A DNA stretch of 47,497 nucleotides from JBDRFZ01 sp043818395 (GTDB taxonomy: Bacteria > Patescibacteriota > Patescibacteriia > 2-12-FULL-60-25), in contig JBDRFZ010000044.1 in NCBI GenBank assembly GCA_043818395.1, positions 1 to 47,497 of the forward strand. The letters run 5' to 3'. A program made the translations under genes and the position numbers. The notes beneath the pieces are model-generated. The model was given only the letters and a program-made list of their open reading frames with translations, was not told where the DNA came from and did not search any database. This document shows positions 15,979-23,551 of this stretch, one piece after another (positions within the stretch are counted from its first letter, which is position 1; each line of letters starts with the position of its first letter).

Positions 15979-16391
15979 ATGATATGGGAATTTTTAATCG
16001 TTTAAAAAAGGTGCCGGAAAAAACATCCGCGCATAAGAAAAAGGATGAAGCGAAAGAAGTGGAAAAAACTTCTGAAGAAACATATACTCCCGTTAAGACC
16101 AAGGGCGGTCGTTTTGCTCACGTGCTACTTTCTCCTCGTATAAGCGAGAAGGCGGCAGTTTCAGCTTCTGGTGGCAAATATGTTTTTAATGTTTCAATCG
16201 ATTCGACAAAAATTGAAATCAGCAAAGCGGTTGAAGCTTTGTATAAAGTGAATGTTGATTCAGTCAGGATCGTCCGTAATATTGGAAAGGTTGTTCGTCG
16301 AGGTAGGATTTCCGGTCGACGCAATCGCATTAAAAAAGCTTATGTCACATTAAAACGTGGTCAGAAGATTGAATTATACGAAGGTGTCTAA
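15975..16391 (+). CDS. rplW: 50S ribosomal protein uL23 with N-terminal extension
   Basis: 138 residues. The first 45 are a Lys/Glu-rich extension not found in typical uL23 (about 95-100 aa). The core begins HVLLSPRISEKAAV (about 47-60) and includes KYVFNVSIDSTKIEISKAVE and the basic loop RRGRISGRRNRIKKA. uL23 sits at the tunnel exit and docks trigger factor and SRP. The start overlaps the rplD stop by 4 nt. A second in-frame ATG (Met4) is also possible. Confidence 0.95.
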   Translation: MNDMGIFNRLKKVPEKTSAHKKKDEAKEVEKTSEETYTPVKTKGGRFAHVLLSPRISEKAAVSASGGKYVFNVSIDSTKIEISKAVEALYKVNVDSVRIVRNIGKVVRRGRISGRRNRIKKAYVTLKRGQKIELYEGV

Positions 16392-16396
16392 AAAAT

Positions 16397-17230
16397 ATGC
16401 CGATTAAGATTTATCGTCCAGTAACCAAAGGCCGCAGACGCTCATCTGTGCAGGATTTTTCTGATATTACAAAAAATAAGCCAGAGAGAACATTGATCGC
16501 TATTCGGAAAGAGAAGGCCGGGCGAGGCCATGGGAAGATAGCTGTCCGCCACAAAGGCGGAGGAGTGAAACAGTATGTAAGACTCGTAGATTACTCGCGT
16601 GAAAAATACGATATTCCGGCGAAAGTAGCCTCTATCGAATACGATCCGAACCGCGGCGCTCGACTTTCGCTGGTAATTTATAAAGACGGTGAAAAGCGTT
16701 ATATCATCGCACCAGATAAGTTAAAAGTGGGTGATACGGTAGTTTCCTCAAAAGATACGGCAGAAATATCAGTTGGCAACAGATTACCGATAGAAAAAAT
16801 CCCAGTTGGCACCGTAGTTCATGCAGTGGAAATAGTTCCAGGCAAAGGTGCCCAGATAGCCCGGGGTGCGGGTGTTTCAGTACAGATCATGGCGCTCGAA
16901 GGTAAGTTCGCGACATTAAAACTTCCTTCCGGTGAAGTCAGGAATATTCCTCGTGGGTGTTTCGCTACTATTGGAACCGTATCAAATCCCGACTATCATT
17001 TGGTCCGATATGGAAAAGCCGGTCGTATGCGTTTACGTGGTATTAAGCCAACGGTACGCGGCAAGGCCATGAATCCGGTAGACCATCCACATGGTGGTGG
17101 TGAAGGTAAGCATCCGATTGGCATGAAATATGCTAAGACCAAGTGGGGAAAGCATGCGCTGGGTGTAAAAACAAGGAAGAGAAAAGGATCCGATGCTTTT
17201 ATTATTAAGCGCCGCCGGTCGAGAAAATAA
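16397..17230 (+). CDS. rplB: 50S ribosomal protein uL2
   Basis: 277 residues, normal length. It has the SH3/OB core (GRGHGKIAVRHKGGGVKQ, VASIEYDPNRGARLSLV) and the C-terminal GIKPTVRGKAMNPVDHPHGG loop, with the conserved His near the peptidyl-transferase centre. uL2 joins the subunits and is essential for peptide-bond formation. The gene is 5 nt from rplW and 6 nt from rpsS, without SD. Confidence 0.98.
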   Translation: MPIKIYRPVTKGRRRSSVQDFSDITKNKPERTLIAIRKEKAGRGHGKIAVRHKGGGVKQYVRLVDYSREKYDIPAKVASIEYDPNRGARLSLVIYKDGEKRYIIAPDKLKVGDTVVSSKDTAEISVGNRLPIEKIPVGTVVHAVEIVPGKGAQIARGAGVSVQIMALEGKFATLKLPSGEVRNIPRGCFATIGTVSNPDYHLVRYGKAGRMRLRGIKPTVRGKAMNPVDHPHGGGEGKHPIGMKYAKTKWGKHALGVKTRKRKGSDAFIIKRRRSRK

Positions 17231-17236
17231 TCAATT

Positions 17237-17563
17237 ATGTCTAGAAGTTTAAAAAAAGGTCCATTCACCGATCCAAAGCTCCTGGTGAAAGTAGCGAAGC
17301 TGAAACAGGGAGATAAGACCATCATAAAAACCTGGTCACGAAGTTCGGTTATTACTCCGGCTATGGTTGGATTTATCTTTGGTGTCCATAACGGTAAGAC
17401 GCATATACCTGTACTAGTAGTCGAAAATATGGTTGGCTATAAGCTCGGTGAATTTTCTCCAACCAAAAAATTCGTTCGTCATGGTGGAAAAATGCAGAAA
17501 GCCATTGAATCGTCTGCTACCGCCGGATCTGCGCCGGCACCAGCTTCCGGAGCAGCTAAATAA
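17237..17563 (+). CDS. rpsS: 30S ribosomal protein uS19
   Basis: 108 residues. It begins MSRSLKKGPFTDPKLL and contains KTWSRSSVITPAMVGF, HNGKTHIPV and GHKLGEF-like GYKLGEFSPTKKF, all classical uS19 signatures. The last 17 residues are an Ala/Pro/Gly-rich tail absent from the E. coli protein (92 aa). uS19 binds the 30S head near A-site tRNA with uS13. No SD; rplV follows after 10 nt. Confidence 0.97.
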   Translation: MSRSLKKGPFTDPKLLVKVAKLKQGDKTIIKTWSRSSVITPAMVGFIFGVHNGKTHIPVLVVENMVGYKLGEFSPTKKFVRHGGKMQKAIESSATAGSAPAPASGAAK

Positions 17564-17573
17564 GCCCTGAATT

Positions 17574-17969
17574 ATGGAAGTCAAAGCAATGCTACGTCAT
17601 CTAAGAATGTCACCACGAAAAGTGAGGTTGGTTATAGATACCATACGCGGGAAAAAAGTAGAGACGGCGGAAACACAATTGATTTTCGTTAAAAAAGCCG
17701 CTGCCGGACCGGTTTTAAAATTATTAAAATCAGCTGTAGCTAACGCTGAGCATAATTTTAAACTGGATAAAAATACTTTATTTATCAAAAAAATAACCGC
17801 TGATGCAGGGATGACGATTAAGCGTTCCATGCCTAGAGCCATGGGTCGCGCAACTCCGATCAGGAAGCGCTCTACACACATCACAATCATACTTTCTGAT
17901 GAAGCTGTACCGAAAAAAGAAAAGAAGGTTAAACCACGCAAGCCGATAGCGGCTTCCGAATCTAAATAG
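17574..17969 (+). CDS. rplV: 50S ribosomal protein uL22
   Basis: 131 residues against the usual 110. The N-terminus LRMSPRKVRLVIDTIRGK and the tunnel-loop end PRAMGRATPIRKRSTHITIIL are conserved. uL22 lines the narrowest part of the exit tunnel with uL4. The C-terminal 20 residues are a Lys/Glu/Pro extension. There is no SD; rpsC begins 8 nt downstream. Confidence 0.97.
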   Translation: MEVKAMLRHLRMSPRKVRLVIDTIRGKKVETAETQLIFVKKAAAGPVLKLLKSAVANAEHNFKLDKNTLFIKKITADAGMTIKRSMPRAMGRATPIRKRSTHITIILSDEAVPKKEKKVKPRKPIAASESK

Positions 17970-17976
17970 AAAAGCT

Positions 17977-18792
17977 ATGGGTCACAAAGTACATCCAAAA
18001 ATGTTTCGCATAGGAACGACCACGACCTGGCCGTCACGTTGGTTTGCACGTGATGATGCTTATCGTTCACAGTTCAAACAGGATTTTGCAATACGGCAAT
18101 TCTTTAAAAAGGAACTGAAAGACGGGGCTGTTAGTCAGGTGGCGATCGAAAGATCGCGTGGTGCTCTTAGCATTACGATCTCAAGCGCAAAACCCGGTTT
18201 ACTTATCGGGCGTTCTGGTTCCGGCGTTGAAGATTTGAAAAAAAGATTTTTAAAACATTTTTTCCCTGGGAAAAAAGTTCAGTTTCAGTTGAATATTTCC
18301 GAAGTACCAAAAGCATCGCTTGAAGCCACGATTGTAACCCAGCAGGTTATACAGGATTTGGAACGTCGCATGCCATTCAGGCGCGTATTAAAAATGGCTA
18401 TCGAAAGAGTGAAAAAAGCCGGCGCACTTGGAGTAAAAATCGCCGTGTCAGGTCGGCTTAACGGCGCCGAAATCGCGCGCCGCGAGTGGTTGGGCTGGGG
18501 CAAGATTCCGCTCACGAATCTCCGTGCCGACATCGATTATTACCAGGATTGCGCGCGTACCATGGCCGGAGCCATAGGCGTCAAAGTTTGGATTTATAGA
18601 GGTGATATTTTTGAGCAGGATAAACTAGCTCAATACCAACCGACTACTCCGTCGAGAGATATTCGCCAGGATCGTGGAGGCATGAGGCGTTTTGGAGGTA
18701 GCCGGAACAGAATAACTGAAGTCAAGCCAAAATCAGGAGACGAAACAATATCATTGAAACAGGAAATTAATACGCCGGAAGCGGCCGCATAA
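17977..18792 (+). CDS. rpsC: 30S ribosomal protein uS3
   Basis: 271 residues against 233 in E. coli. It starts MGHKVHPKMFRIG and has a KH domain with LLIGRSGSGVEDLKKRF (GxxG-type loop), followed by ERRMPFRRVLKMAIERVKKAGA and GRLNGAEIARREW. The last 50 residues are a charged extension. uS3 guards mRNA entry and has helicase activity with uS4. Spacing is 7 nt from rplV and 3 nt to rplP; no SD. Confidence 0.97.
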   Translation: MGHKVHPKMFRIGTTTTWPSRWFARDDAYRSQFKQDFAIRQFFKKELKDGAVSQVAIERSRGALSITISSAKPGLLIGRSGSGVEDLKKRFLKHFFPGKKVQFQLNISEVPKASLEATIVTQQVIQDLERRMPFRRVLKMAIERVKKAGALGVKIAVSGRLNGAEIARREWLGWGKIPLTNLRADIDYYQDCARTMAGAIGVKVWIYRGDIFEQDKLAQYQPTTPSRDIRQDRGGMRRFGGSRNRITEVKPKSGDETISLKQEINTPEAAA

Positions 18793-18795
18793 AAT

Positions 18796-19209
18796 ATGTT
18801 GATTCCAAAGAAGGTTAAACATCGCAAATGGCATAAGGGTCGCGCGAGAAATAAAAGAAAAGCAACCGATAAGATTGAGCTGGCTTTTGGATCATTCGGA
18901 CTTAAGGCAACAGCTCCAGCCTGGGTTAGTTCGCAGCAAATTGAAGCTTGTCGCCGCGTCTTAACACGTTATACACGACGCGGTGGAAAGATTTGGATTC
19001 GTATATTCCCGGACAGACCGGTAACCAAGAAGGGAAACGAAGTGCCGATGGGTGCCGGAAAAGGTTCGGTAGACCACTATGTCGCACCGGTAAAGATAGG
19101 GACCATGCTTTTTGAAATGGAGGGTATTCCGGCCGCTCAAGCAAAAGAAGCTCTGGTTTTAGCCAGTTACAAACTGCCCTGCAAATCAAGATTTATTTCT
19201 CAGGATTAA
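18796..19209 (+). CDS. rplP: 50S ribosomal protein uL16
   Basis: 137 residues, normal length. MLIPKKVKHRKWHKGR start; ALEPAWVSSQQIEA-like APAWVSSQQIEACRR; IRIFPDRPVTKK; EVPMGAGKGSVDHYVAPV, the loop reaching tRNA in the A and P sites. It is 3 nt from rpsC with no SD, and 4 nt from rpmC, consistent with coupled translation. Confidence 0.97.
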   Translation: MLIPKKVKHRKWHKGRARNKRKATDKIELAFGSFGLKATAPAWVSSQQIEACRRVLTRYTRRGGKIWIRIFPDRPVTKKGNEVPMGAGKGSVDHYVAPVKIGTMLFEMEGIPAAQAKEALVLASYKLPCKSRFISQD

Positions 19210-19213
19210 TTAT

Positions 19214-19420
19214 ATGGATGCCAAAGAATTACGTCAAAAAACCATCGAAGAGCTACGTACTCTGGAAGTAGAGACGCGTTCTAAGCTTCAAGATTTAGAA
19301 TTCAGGATCACTACGCATCAGATTAAGAAAGTTAGGGATTTACGACGGTTAAAACGCGAATTAGCACGGACGCTTACGATAATCGCTGAGATGGCTTATA
19401 AAGAAACAAATAAAGTATGA
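19214..19420 (+). CDS. rpmC: 50S ribosomal protein uL29
   Basis: 68 residues forming two helices, normal for uL29. Recognisable by ELRQKTIEELRTLEVETRSK at the start and IKKVRDLRRLKRELARTLTI at the end, the usual conserved basic helix. It sits at the tunnel exit beside uL23. Its TGA stop overlaps the rpsQ ATG in ATGA (19417-19420), so the two are translationally coupled. Confidence 0.95.
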   Translation: MDAKELRQKTIEELRTLEVETRSKLQDLEFRITTHQIKKVRDLRRLKRELARTLTIIAEMAYKETNKV

Positions 19421-19686
19421 CTGAAAAATCGACGACAAGAAAATTAAGACGACGACTAAGCGGCCTGGTGGTTTCGGCTAAATCGACAAAGACTGCGGTG
19501 GTTAGAATTGATCGTCAGGTTCCTCATCCGAAATACGGAAAATACTTCACCCGATCAAAGCGTTTCAAGATTCATGATCCTAAGGGTTTGGCCAAGGTGG
19601 GAGATGAGGTGGAAATAGAAGAAACGCGTCCCTTGTCCAAGGACAAACGCTGGCGCTTTTTAAAGACAATTAAGACCGTCGTATAA
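19417..19686 (+). CDS. rpsQ: 30S ribosomal protein uS17
   Basis: 89 residues, OB-fold. RRLSGLVVSAKSTKTAVVRID, HPKYGKYFTRSKRFKIHDP and GDEVEIEETRPLSKDKRW are all standard uS17 segments. It is a primary 16S rRNA binder in the body of the small subunit. The start overlaps rpmC by 4 nt. A 20-nt gap precedes rplN. Confidence 0.97.
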   Translation: MTEKSTTRKLRRRLSGLVVSAKSTKTAVVRIDRQVPHPKYGKYFTRSKRFKIHDPKGLAKVGDEVEIEETRPLSKDKRWRFLKTIKTVV

Positions 19687-19706
19687 ATAAAGTCTCAGAA
19701 ACCAGT

Positions 19707-20078
19707 ATGGTGCAACATAGAACAATGCTTACCGTCGCCGATAATAGTGGAGCTAAAAAGCTTCAGTGCATTAGGTTGCACGGCGGTTATCAAAGACGAA
19801 CCGCCGGTCTTGGCGATATCGTGACATGTGTCGTTAAAGAAGCTAATCCGCGCGGTGCAGTAAAAAAATCCGATGTAGTACGCGCCGTGTTAGTACGTGT
19901 TCACAAGGAAACGAGACGTCCTGACGGAACATATATCAGATTTGATGACAATGCGGCTGTTGTTATTGATGAAAAAAATAAAGAACCTAAGGGTACAAGA
20001 ATTTTTGGACCGGTTGCGCGTGAACTGCGCGCTCGCGGTTTTAATAAAATAATTTCTTTAGCCCCGGAGGTTTTGTAA
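19707..20078 (+). CDS. rplN: 50S ribosomal protein uL14
   Basis: 123 residues, exactly family length. Begins MVQHRTMLTVADNSGAKKLQ and includes GDIVTCVVKEANPRGAVKK and GTRIFGPVARELRARGFNKI. uL14 lies on the subunit interface, forms bridges to 16S rRNA and is the site bound by ribosome-silencing factor RsfS. The gap from rpsQ is 20 nt and rplX follows after 4 nt. No SD. Confidence 0.98.
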   Translation: MVQHRTMLTVADNSGAKKLQCIRLHGGYQRRTAGLGDIVTCVVKEANPRGAVKKSDVVRAVLVRVHKETRRPDGTYIRFDDNAAVVIDEKNKEPKGTRIFGPVARELRARGFNKIISLAPEVL

Positions 20079-20082
20079 CCCT

Positions 20083-20355
20083 ATGTCAAAGATTAAAATC
20101 AAAACAGGCGATCAGGTAAAAGTTATCGCCGGTAAAGACAAGGGGAAAGAAGGAAAGGTTCTGCAGGTTTTTCCGCGTCTTAATCGTGTCGTGGTCGAAG
20201 GCGTAAATGCTTCAAAGAGGCATTTGAAAGTCCGTCGAGCCGATCAAAAAGGGCAGATAGTTGAATTTTTCATGCCGCTTCATATTTCAAATGTGCAGCC
20301 CTTGGGTTCTGATGGAAAACAGGTAAGACATGACGATAAACCTAAAACTCTATGA
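20083..20355 (+). CDS. rplX: 50S ribosomal protein uL24
   Basis: 90 residues, slightly short (E. coli 104). The KOW motif is clear: KTGDQVKVIAGKDKGKEGKV near the N-terminus, followed by VVVEGVNASKRHLK. uL24 starts 50S assembly and lies near the tunnel exit. A GGAGG at about 20066-20070 lies within rplN and is too far away to be a normal SD. The stop overlaps the rplE start by 4 nt (ATGA, 20352-20355). Confidence 0.97.
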   Translation: MSKIKIKTGDQVKVIAGKDKGKEGKVLQVFPRLNRVVVEGVNASKRHLKVRRADQKGQIVEFFMPLHISNVQPLGSDGKQVRHDDKPKTL

Positions 20356-20888
20356 CACTCAAGGAACGTTTTGATAAAGAAATAAAAAAGACTCTTCAAA
20401 AAGAGTTGAAACTTAAAAATCCCATGTCTTTGCCTAAGGTTAAGGCGATCACGATTTCTGTGGGTTTATCGCAAGGGCTTAAAGATCCTAAATTTATAGA
20501 TGTTACAGAAAATACGTTAACTCGTATAACCGGTCAGAAACCGGTTAAAACAAAAGCGAAACAATCAATTTCTAATTTTAAAATCAGAAAAGGAATGATC
20601 GTTGGTATGCGAGTGACCTTGCGTGGAAAAAGAATGTGGGATTTCTTGGATAAATTGCTTAATGTAACTTTTCCGCGCGTTCGTGATTTTAGAGGAATAT
20701 CCACTAAGATTGTTGATAAAAACGGAAACTTAACCGTCGGTTTTCGTGAGTTTTTACCTTTTCCGGAAATTCGTCCGGATGAAGTTGAGCGGGTGCATGG
20801 TCTTGAAGTTACGGTAACATTAGGCAGTGACGGAAAAGAAAAGAATCTGGCGCTATTAAGGGCTCTGGGTTTCCCATTTAAAGATTGA
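20352..20888 (+). CDS. rplE: 50S ribosomal protein uL5
   Basis: 178 residues, normal length. NPMSLPKVKAITISVGL near the N-terminus, ITGQKPVKTKAKQSISNFKIR, LRGKRMWDFLDKLL and FPRVRDFRGI are conserved. uL5 binds 5S rRNA in the central protuberance and contacts P-site tRNA. It is coupled to rplX by overlap, and rpsN follows after 4 nt. Confidence 0.98.
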   Translation: MTLKERFDKEIKKTLQKELKLKNPMSLPKVKAITISVGLSQGLKDPKFIDVTENTLTRITGQKPVKTKAKQSISNFKIRKGMIVGMRVTLRGKRMWDFLDKLLNVTFPRVRDFRGISTKIVDKNGNLTVGFREFLPFPEIRPDEVERVHGLEVTVTLGSDGKEKNLALLRALGFPFKD

Positions 20889-20892
20889 AATT

Positions 20893-21078
20893 ATGGCTAC
20901 TAAAGCACAAATTGCTAGATCTAATCGTCATCAGAAATTCATGACTCGTACCGTAAGGCGATGTTGGCGTTGCGGCCGACGGCACGGTTTTATCCGTCAC
21001 TTCGGAATATGCCGCATCTGCGTCCGTGAGCTGGCTAATCGCGGTGAATTACCGGGCGTAACTAAATCAAGCTGGTAA
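20893..21078 (+). CDS. rpsN: 30S ribosomal protein uS14, zinc-binding type
   Basis: 61 residues, the short zinc form (the non-zinc form has about 100). Two Cys pairs, CWRC (24-27) and CRIC (40-43), make the four-cysteine zinc site, and the GFIRHFGICRICVRELA segment is diagnostic. uS14 sits in the 30S head near uS3 and uS10. It is 4 nt after rplE and 7 nt before rpsH; no SD. Confidence 0.97.
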   Translation: MATKAQIARSNRHQKFMTRTVRRCWRCGRRHGFIRHFGICRICVRELANRGELPGVTKSSW

Positions 21079-21085
21079 AGAAATT

Positions 21086-21478
21086 ATGCATACAGATCCA
21101 ATCAGCGATTTCTTAACGCGCATCAGAAACGGCCAGGCCGCGCGTTTGGATGAAATCAAATTACCTTCATCGCAGGTAAAATTTTCGTTGGCTAAAATTT
21201 TAGAAAACGAAGGTTTTGTGGGGAACGTATCCGAGTGGACAGAAGATGGAAAAAAATATCTTTCTTTGGCCTTAAAATACAACGGCAGAGAACCCGTGAT
21301 TCGTTCGATTAAGCGGATTTCAAAGCCTGGTTTACGCATTTATCGAAAATCATCCAATCTTCCGCGAGTACTTTCGGATATTGGTATAGCGATAATCTCT
21401 ACCTCTGTCGGGATCATGACAAACAAAGAAGCGCGTAAACGCAAATTAGGCGGAGAGGTGATATGTGAAGTTTATTAA
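21086..21478 (+). CDS. rpsH: 30S ribosomal protein uS8
   Basis: 130 residues, family length. MHTDPISDFLTRIRNGQAA start, then LKYNGREPVIRSIKRISKPGLRIY-type segment and the C-terminal STSVGIMTNKEARKRKLGGEVIC. uS8 is a primary binder of 16S rRNA helix 21 and in E. coli represses its own operon. It is preceded by 7 nt with no SD; 26 nt separate it from the rplF ATG. Confidence 0.98.
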   Translation: MHTDPISDFLTRIRNGQAARLDEIKLPSSQVKFSLAKILENEGFVGNVSEWTEDGKKYLSLALKYNGREPVIRSIKRISKPGLRIYRKSSNLPRVLSDIGIAIISTSVGIMTNKEARKRKLGGEVICEVY

Positions 21479-21504
21479 TGTAATTTGGAATTTTGACCTT
21501 GAAT

Positions 21505-22059
21505 ATGTCTCGTATTGGAAAAAAACCCATTATCTTGCCACCGGGCGTAGAAGCAACGGTAGCTTCGGATTCCGTGATTATTAAAGGCCCGAAGGGTACT
21601 TTATCAGTGAATCTTCTACCATCAATTAAAGTCGTCAAACAAGATGAGACGAAAACGCTTGAAGTTTCGGTTTTAGACGAAGAAGATAAAAGACAACGCG
21701 CTTTATGGGGTCTGGTGAGGCAGCTTATATCCAATGCCGTTCAAGGAGTCCAGAAATCATTTGAAAAATCTTTAGAATTCGTTGGCGTTGGTTTTAAAGT
21801 AGCTATGAATAGTACGGATAAGCTGACTATTGAAGTCGGTTTTTCTCATCCGGTAATTTTCAATATTCCTAAAGGCATAGAAGCTAAAGTTGAAAAACAG
21901 ATTCTGACACTTTCCGGCATCGACAAGCAGTTAGTTGGTGAAACGGCAGCACGGATCAGACGCATCAAACCGCCTGAACCGTACAAAGGAAAGGGCGTCA
22001 AGTATACGACTGAAACCATACGCCGCAAAGCGGGTAAAACGGCAACCAAATCCGCGTAA
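21505..22059 (+). CDS. rplF: 50S ribosomal protein uL6
   Basis: 184 residues from ATG 21505, which gives the conserved MSRIGKKPIILPPGVE start; the open frame back to a TTG at 21493 is judged spurious. The tandem uL6 domains are present, ending with IRRIKPPEPYKGKGVKY, the C-terminal signature. uL6 lies near the factor-binding stalk. There is no SD; rplR follows after 12 nt. Confidence 0.97.
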   Translation: MSRIGKKPIILPPGVEATVASDSVIIKGPKGTLSVNLLPSIKVVKQDETKTLEVSVLDEEDKRQRALWGLVRQLISNAVQGVQKSFEKSLEFVGVGFKVAMNSTDKLTIEVGFSHPVIFNIPKGIEAKVEKQILTLSGIDKQLVGETAARIRRIKPPEPYKGKGVKYTTETIRRKAGKTATKSA

Positions 22060-22071
22060 CATTAAATTGAT

Positions 22072-22428
22072 ATGAAGAACGAAAAACGCATGACCGCCAT
22101 CAGGACCCGTCGGATAAACAGGGTGAGGGCAAAAGTAAAAGGAACGGAAACGAGACCGCGGCTTACAGTTAAGCGAACGCTTTCGCATATTTACGCGCAA
22201 ATAATCGATGATGTAAGCGGCTGTACGTTGGTAGCGGCATCTGATGGCGAGATCAAAGAAAAGAAAATTAAAAAAACCGAAATAGCGGCTTTGGTCGGCA
22301 AGTTGATAGCCGGGAAAGCAAAGGAAAAAAAGATTACACAGGTTGTATTCGACAGGCGTGATAAAAAATATCACGGCAGGGTTAAAGCACTGGCCGAGGG
22401 CGCTCGATCTGAAGGTTTAAAATTTTAA
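22072..22428 (+). CDS. rplR: 50S ribosomal protein uL18
   Basis: 118 residues, normal. TRRINRVRAKVKGTETRPRL (RxRVRxKxxGTxxRPRL), then HIYAQIIDDVSGCTLVAAS and the C-terminal FDRRDKKYHGRVKALAEGAR. uL18 binds 5S rRNA together with uL5. It has no SD and is 3 nt from rpsE. Confidence 0.97.
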   Translation: MKNEKRMTAIRTRRINRVRAKVKGTETRPRLTVKRTLSHIYAQIIDDVSGCTLVAASDGEIKEKKIKKTEIAALVGKLIAGKAKEKKITQVVFDRRDKKYHGRVKALAEGARSEGLKF

Positions 22429-22431
22429 TAA

Positions 22432-23076
22432 ATGAGTGTTATGACGCAAGATATACAAAAACAACCGGCTCCTAATGCCACCGATGAAAAGGCGGTAACG
22501 AAGCCGGCGGAAAACAAGGGAGCCAGAGGCGGCCAGTTTTTTCGCGGTCGCGGCAAGGGCGGGGGCCCGGGAAGACCGCATCACGGAAGAAGACCCGGTG
22601 GATCTGAAATCCCGCTTGAGTCTGATTATGAAGAAAAAAATATCGAAATCTCACGTGTAACCCGCGTTACCAAGGGTGGAAAGCGCATGAGATTTCGTGC
22701 CTTGGCCGTAATAGGTAACAGGAAAGGAAGAGTAGGCTACGGTTTGGCTAAAGGATTGGATGTGGCTTCAGCGACCTCAAAGGCAACAACCAGGGCGAGA
22801 AAAGCTCTTATCACGGTTCCGCTTACCAACGACACGATACCCCATCCGGTAATTGCAAAATTTTCTGCGGCTAATGTACTGCTCAAGCCGGCTCCTAAGG
22901 GCACGGGTATAAAAGCCGGCGGAGCGGTTAGAATCGTACTTGAACTGGCTGGCGTACCGAATGTGGTTTCAAAGATTCTTGGTTCGAATAGTAAAATTAA
23001 CAACGTCCGCGCAACTTTTAAGGCGTTACGTGAATTGCGTCCGGCTAAACAATCAAAATCGGAATCCACTGTTTAA
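22432..23076 (+). CDS. rpsE: 30S ribosomal protein uS5 with Gly/Arg-rich N-terminus
   Basis: 214 residues against about 166 in E. coli. The first 65 residues are a Lys/Ala then Gly/Arg-rich extension (GGQFFRGRGKGGG). The core has ISRVTRVTKGGKRMRFRALA, NRKGRVGYGLAKG and GGAVRIVLELAGV. uS5 helps maintain decoding accuracy near uS4. ATG 22432 or 22441 could start it. Downstream is rplO, not rpmD: uL30 is missing from its usual place. Confidence 0.96.
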   Translation: MSVMTQDIQKQPAPNATDEKAVTKPAENKGARGGQFFRGRGKGGGPGRPHHGRRPGGSEIPLESDYEEKNIEISRVTRVTKGGKRMRFRALAVIGNRKGRVGYGLAKGLDVASATSKATTRARKALITVPLTNDTIPHPVIAKFSAANVLLKPAPKGTGIKAGGAVRIVLELAGVPNVVSKILGSNSKINNVRATFKALRELRPAKQSKSESTV

Positions 23077-23092
23077 TCAAAAAAGTAAAAAT

Positions 23093-23545
23093 ATGAGTTT
23101 AGCATTACATACCATAGCTCCGTCGAGGGGTTCCAGAAAAAAGAAATTCAGACTCGGCAGAGGCAATGCTTCAGGACGAGGGACTACGGCTGGGCGAGGT
23201 ACGAAAGGACAACGCGCCAGAACCGGCGGGAGAAAGAATTTGAAGCTTAAAGGCTTAAAACAGATGATCCTGGGCTTTCCTAAGTTACGTGGTTTTAAGA
23301 GTCAGCATCAGAAGCCGGCATCCGTGTCTATAGAAAAAATTGCCAAGAATTTTAAAGATAAGGACATGGTTGATCTAAAAGCACTTAAAAAGAAGGCGCT
23401 GGTCAGCAAGGCGACGAGATCTGCCAAGATCGTGGGAGATGGAAAGATTGAGATCGCTTTGAATTTTGTTAACGTCATGGCTTCGGCACGAGTAAAGGAA
23501 GCAGTGCAAAAAGCCGGCGGATCATTTAAAATGGAAAAAAGATAA
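23093..23545 (+). CDS. rplO: 50S ribosomal protein uL15
   Basis: 150 residues. N-terminal basic extension GSRKKKFRLGRGNASGRGTTAGRGTKGQ is the uL15 signature, followed by GGRKNLKLKGL and the C-terminal domain ending ARVKEAVQKAGGSF. The frame is open back to 22940 inside rpsE, but ATG 23093 gives the family start. It sits 16 nt behind rpsE, where most bacteria have rpmD. secY follows after 6 nt. Confidence 0.97.
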   Translation: MSLALHTIAPSRGSRKKKFRLGRGNASGRGTTAGRGTKGQRARTGGRKNLKLKGLKQMILGFPKLRGFKSQHQKPASVSIEKIAKNFKDKDMVDLKALKKKALVSKATRSAKIVGDGKIEIALNFVNVMASARVKEAVQKAGGSFKMEKR

Positions 23546-23551
23546 TTCGTT

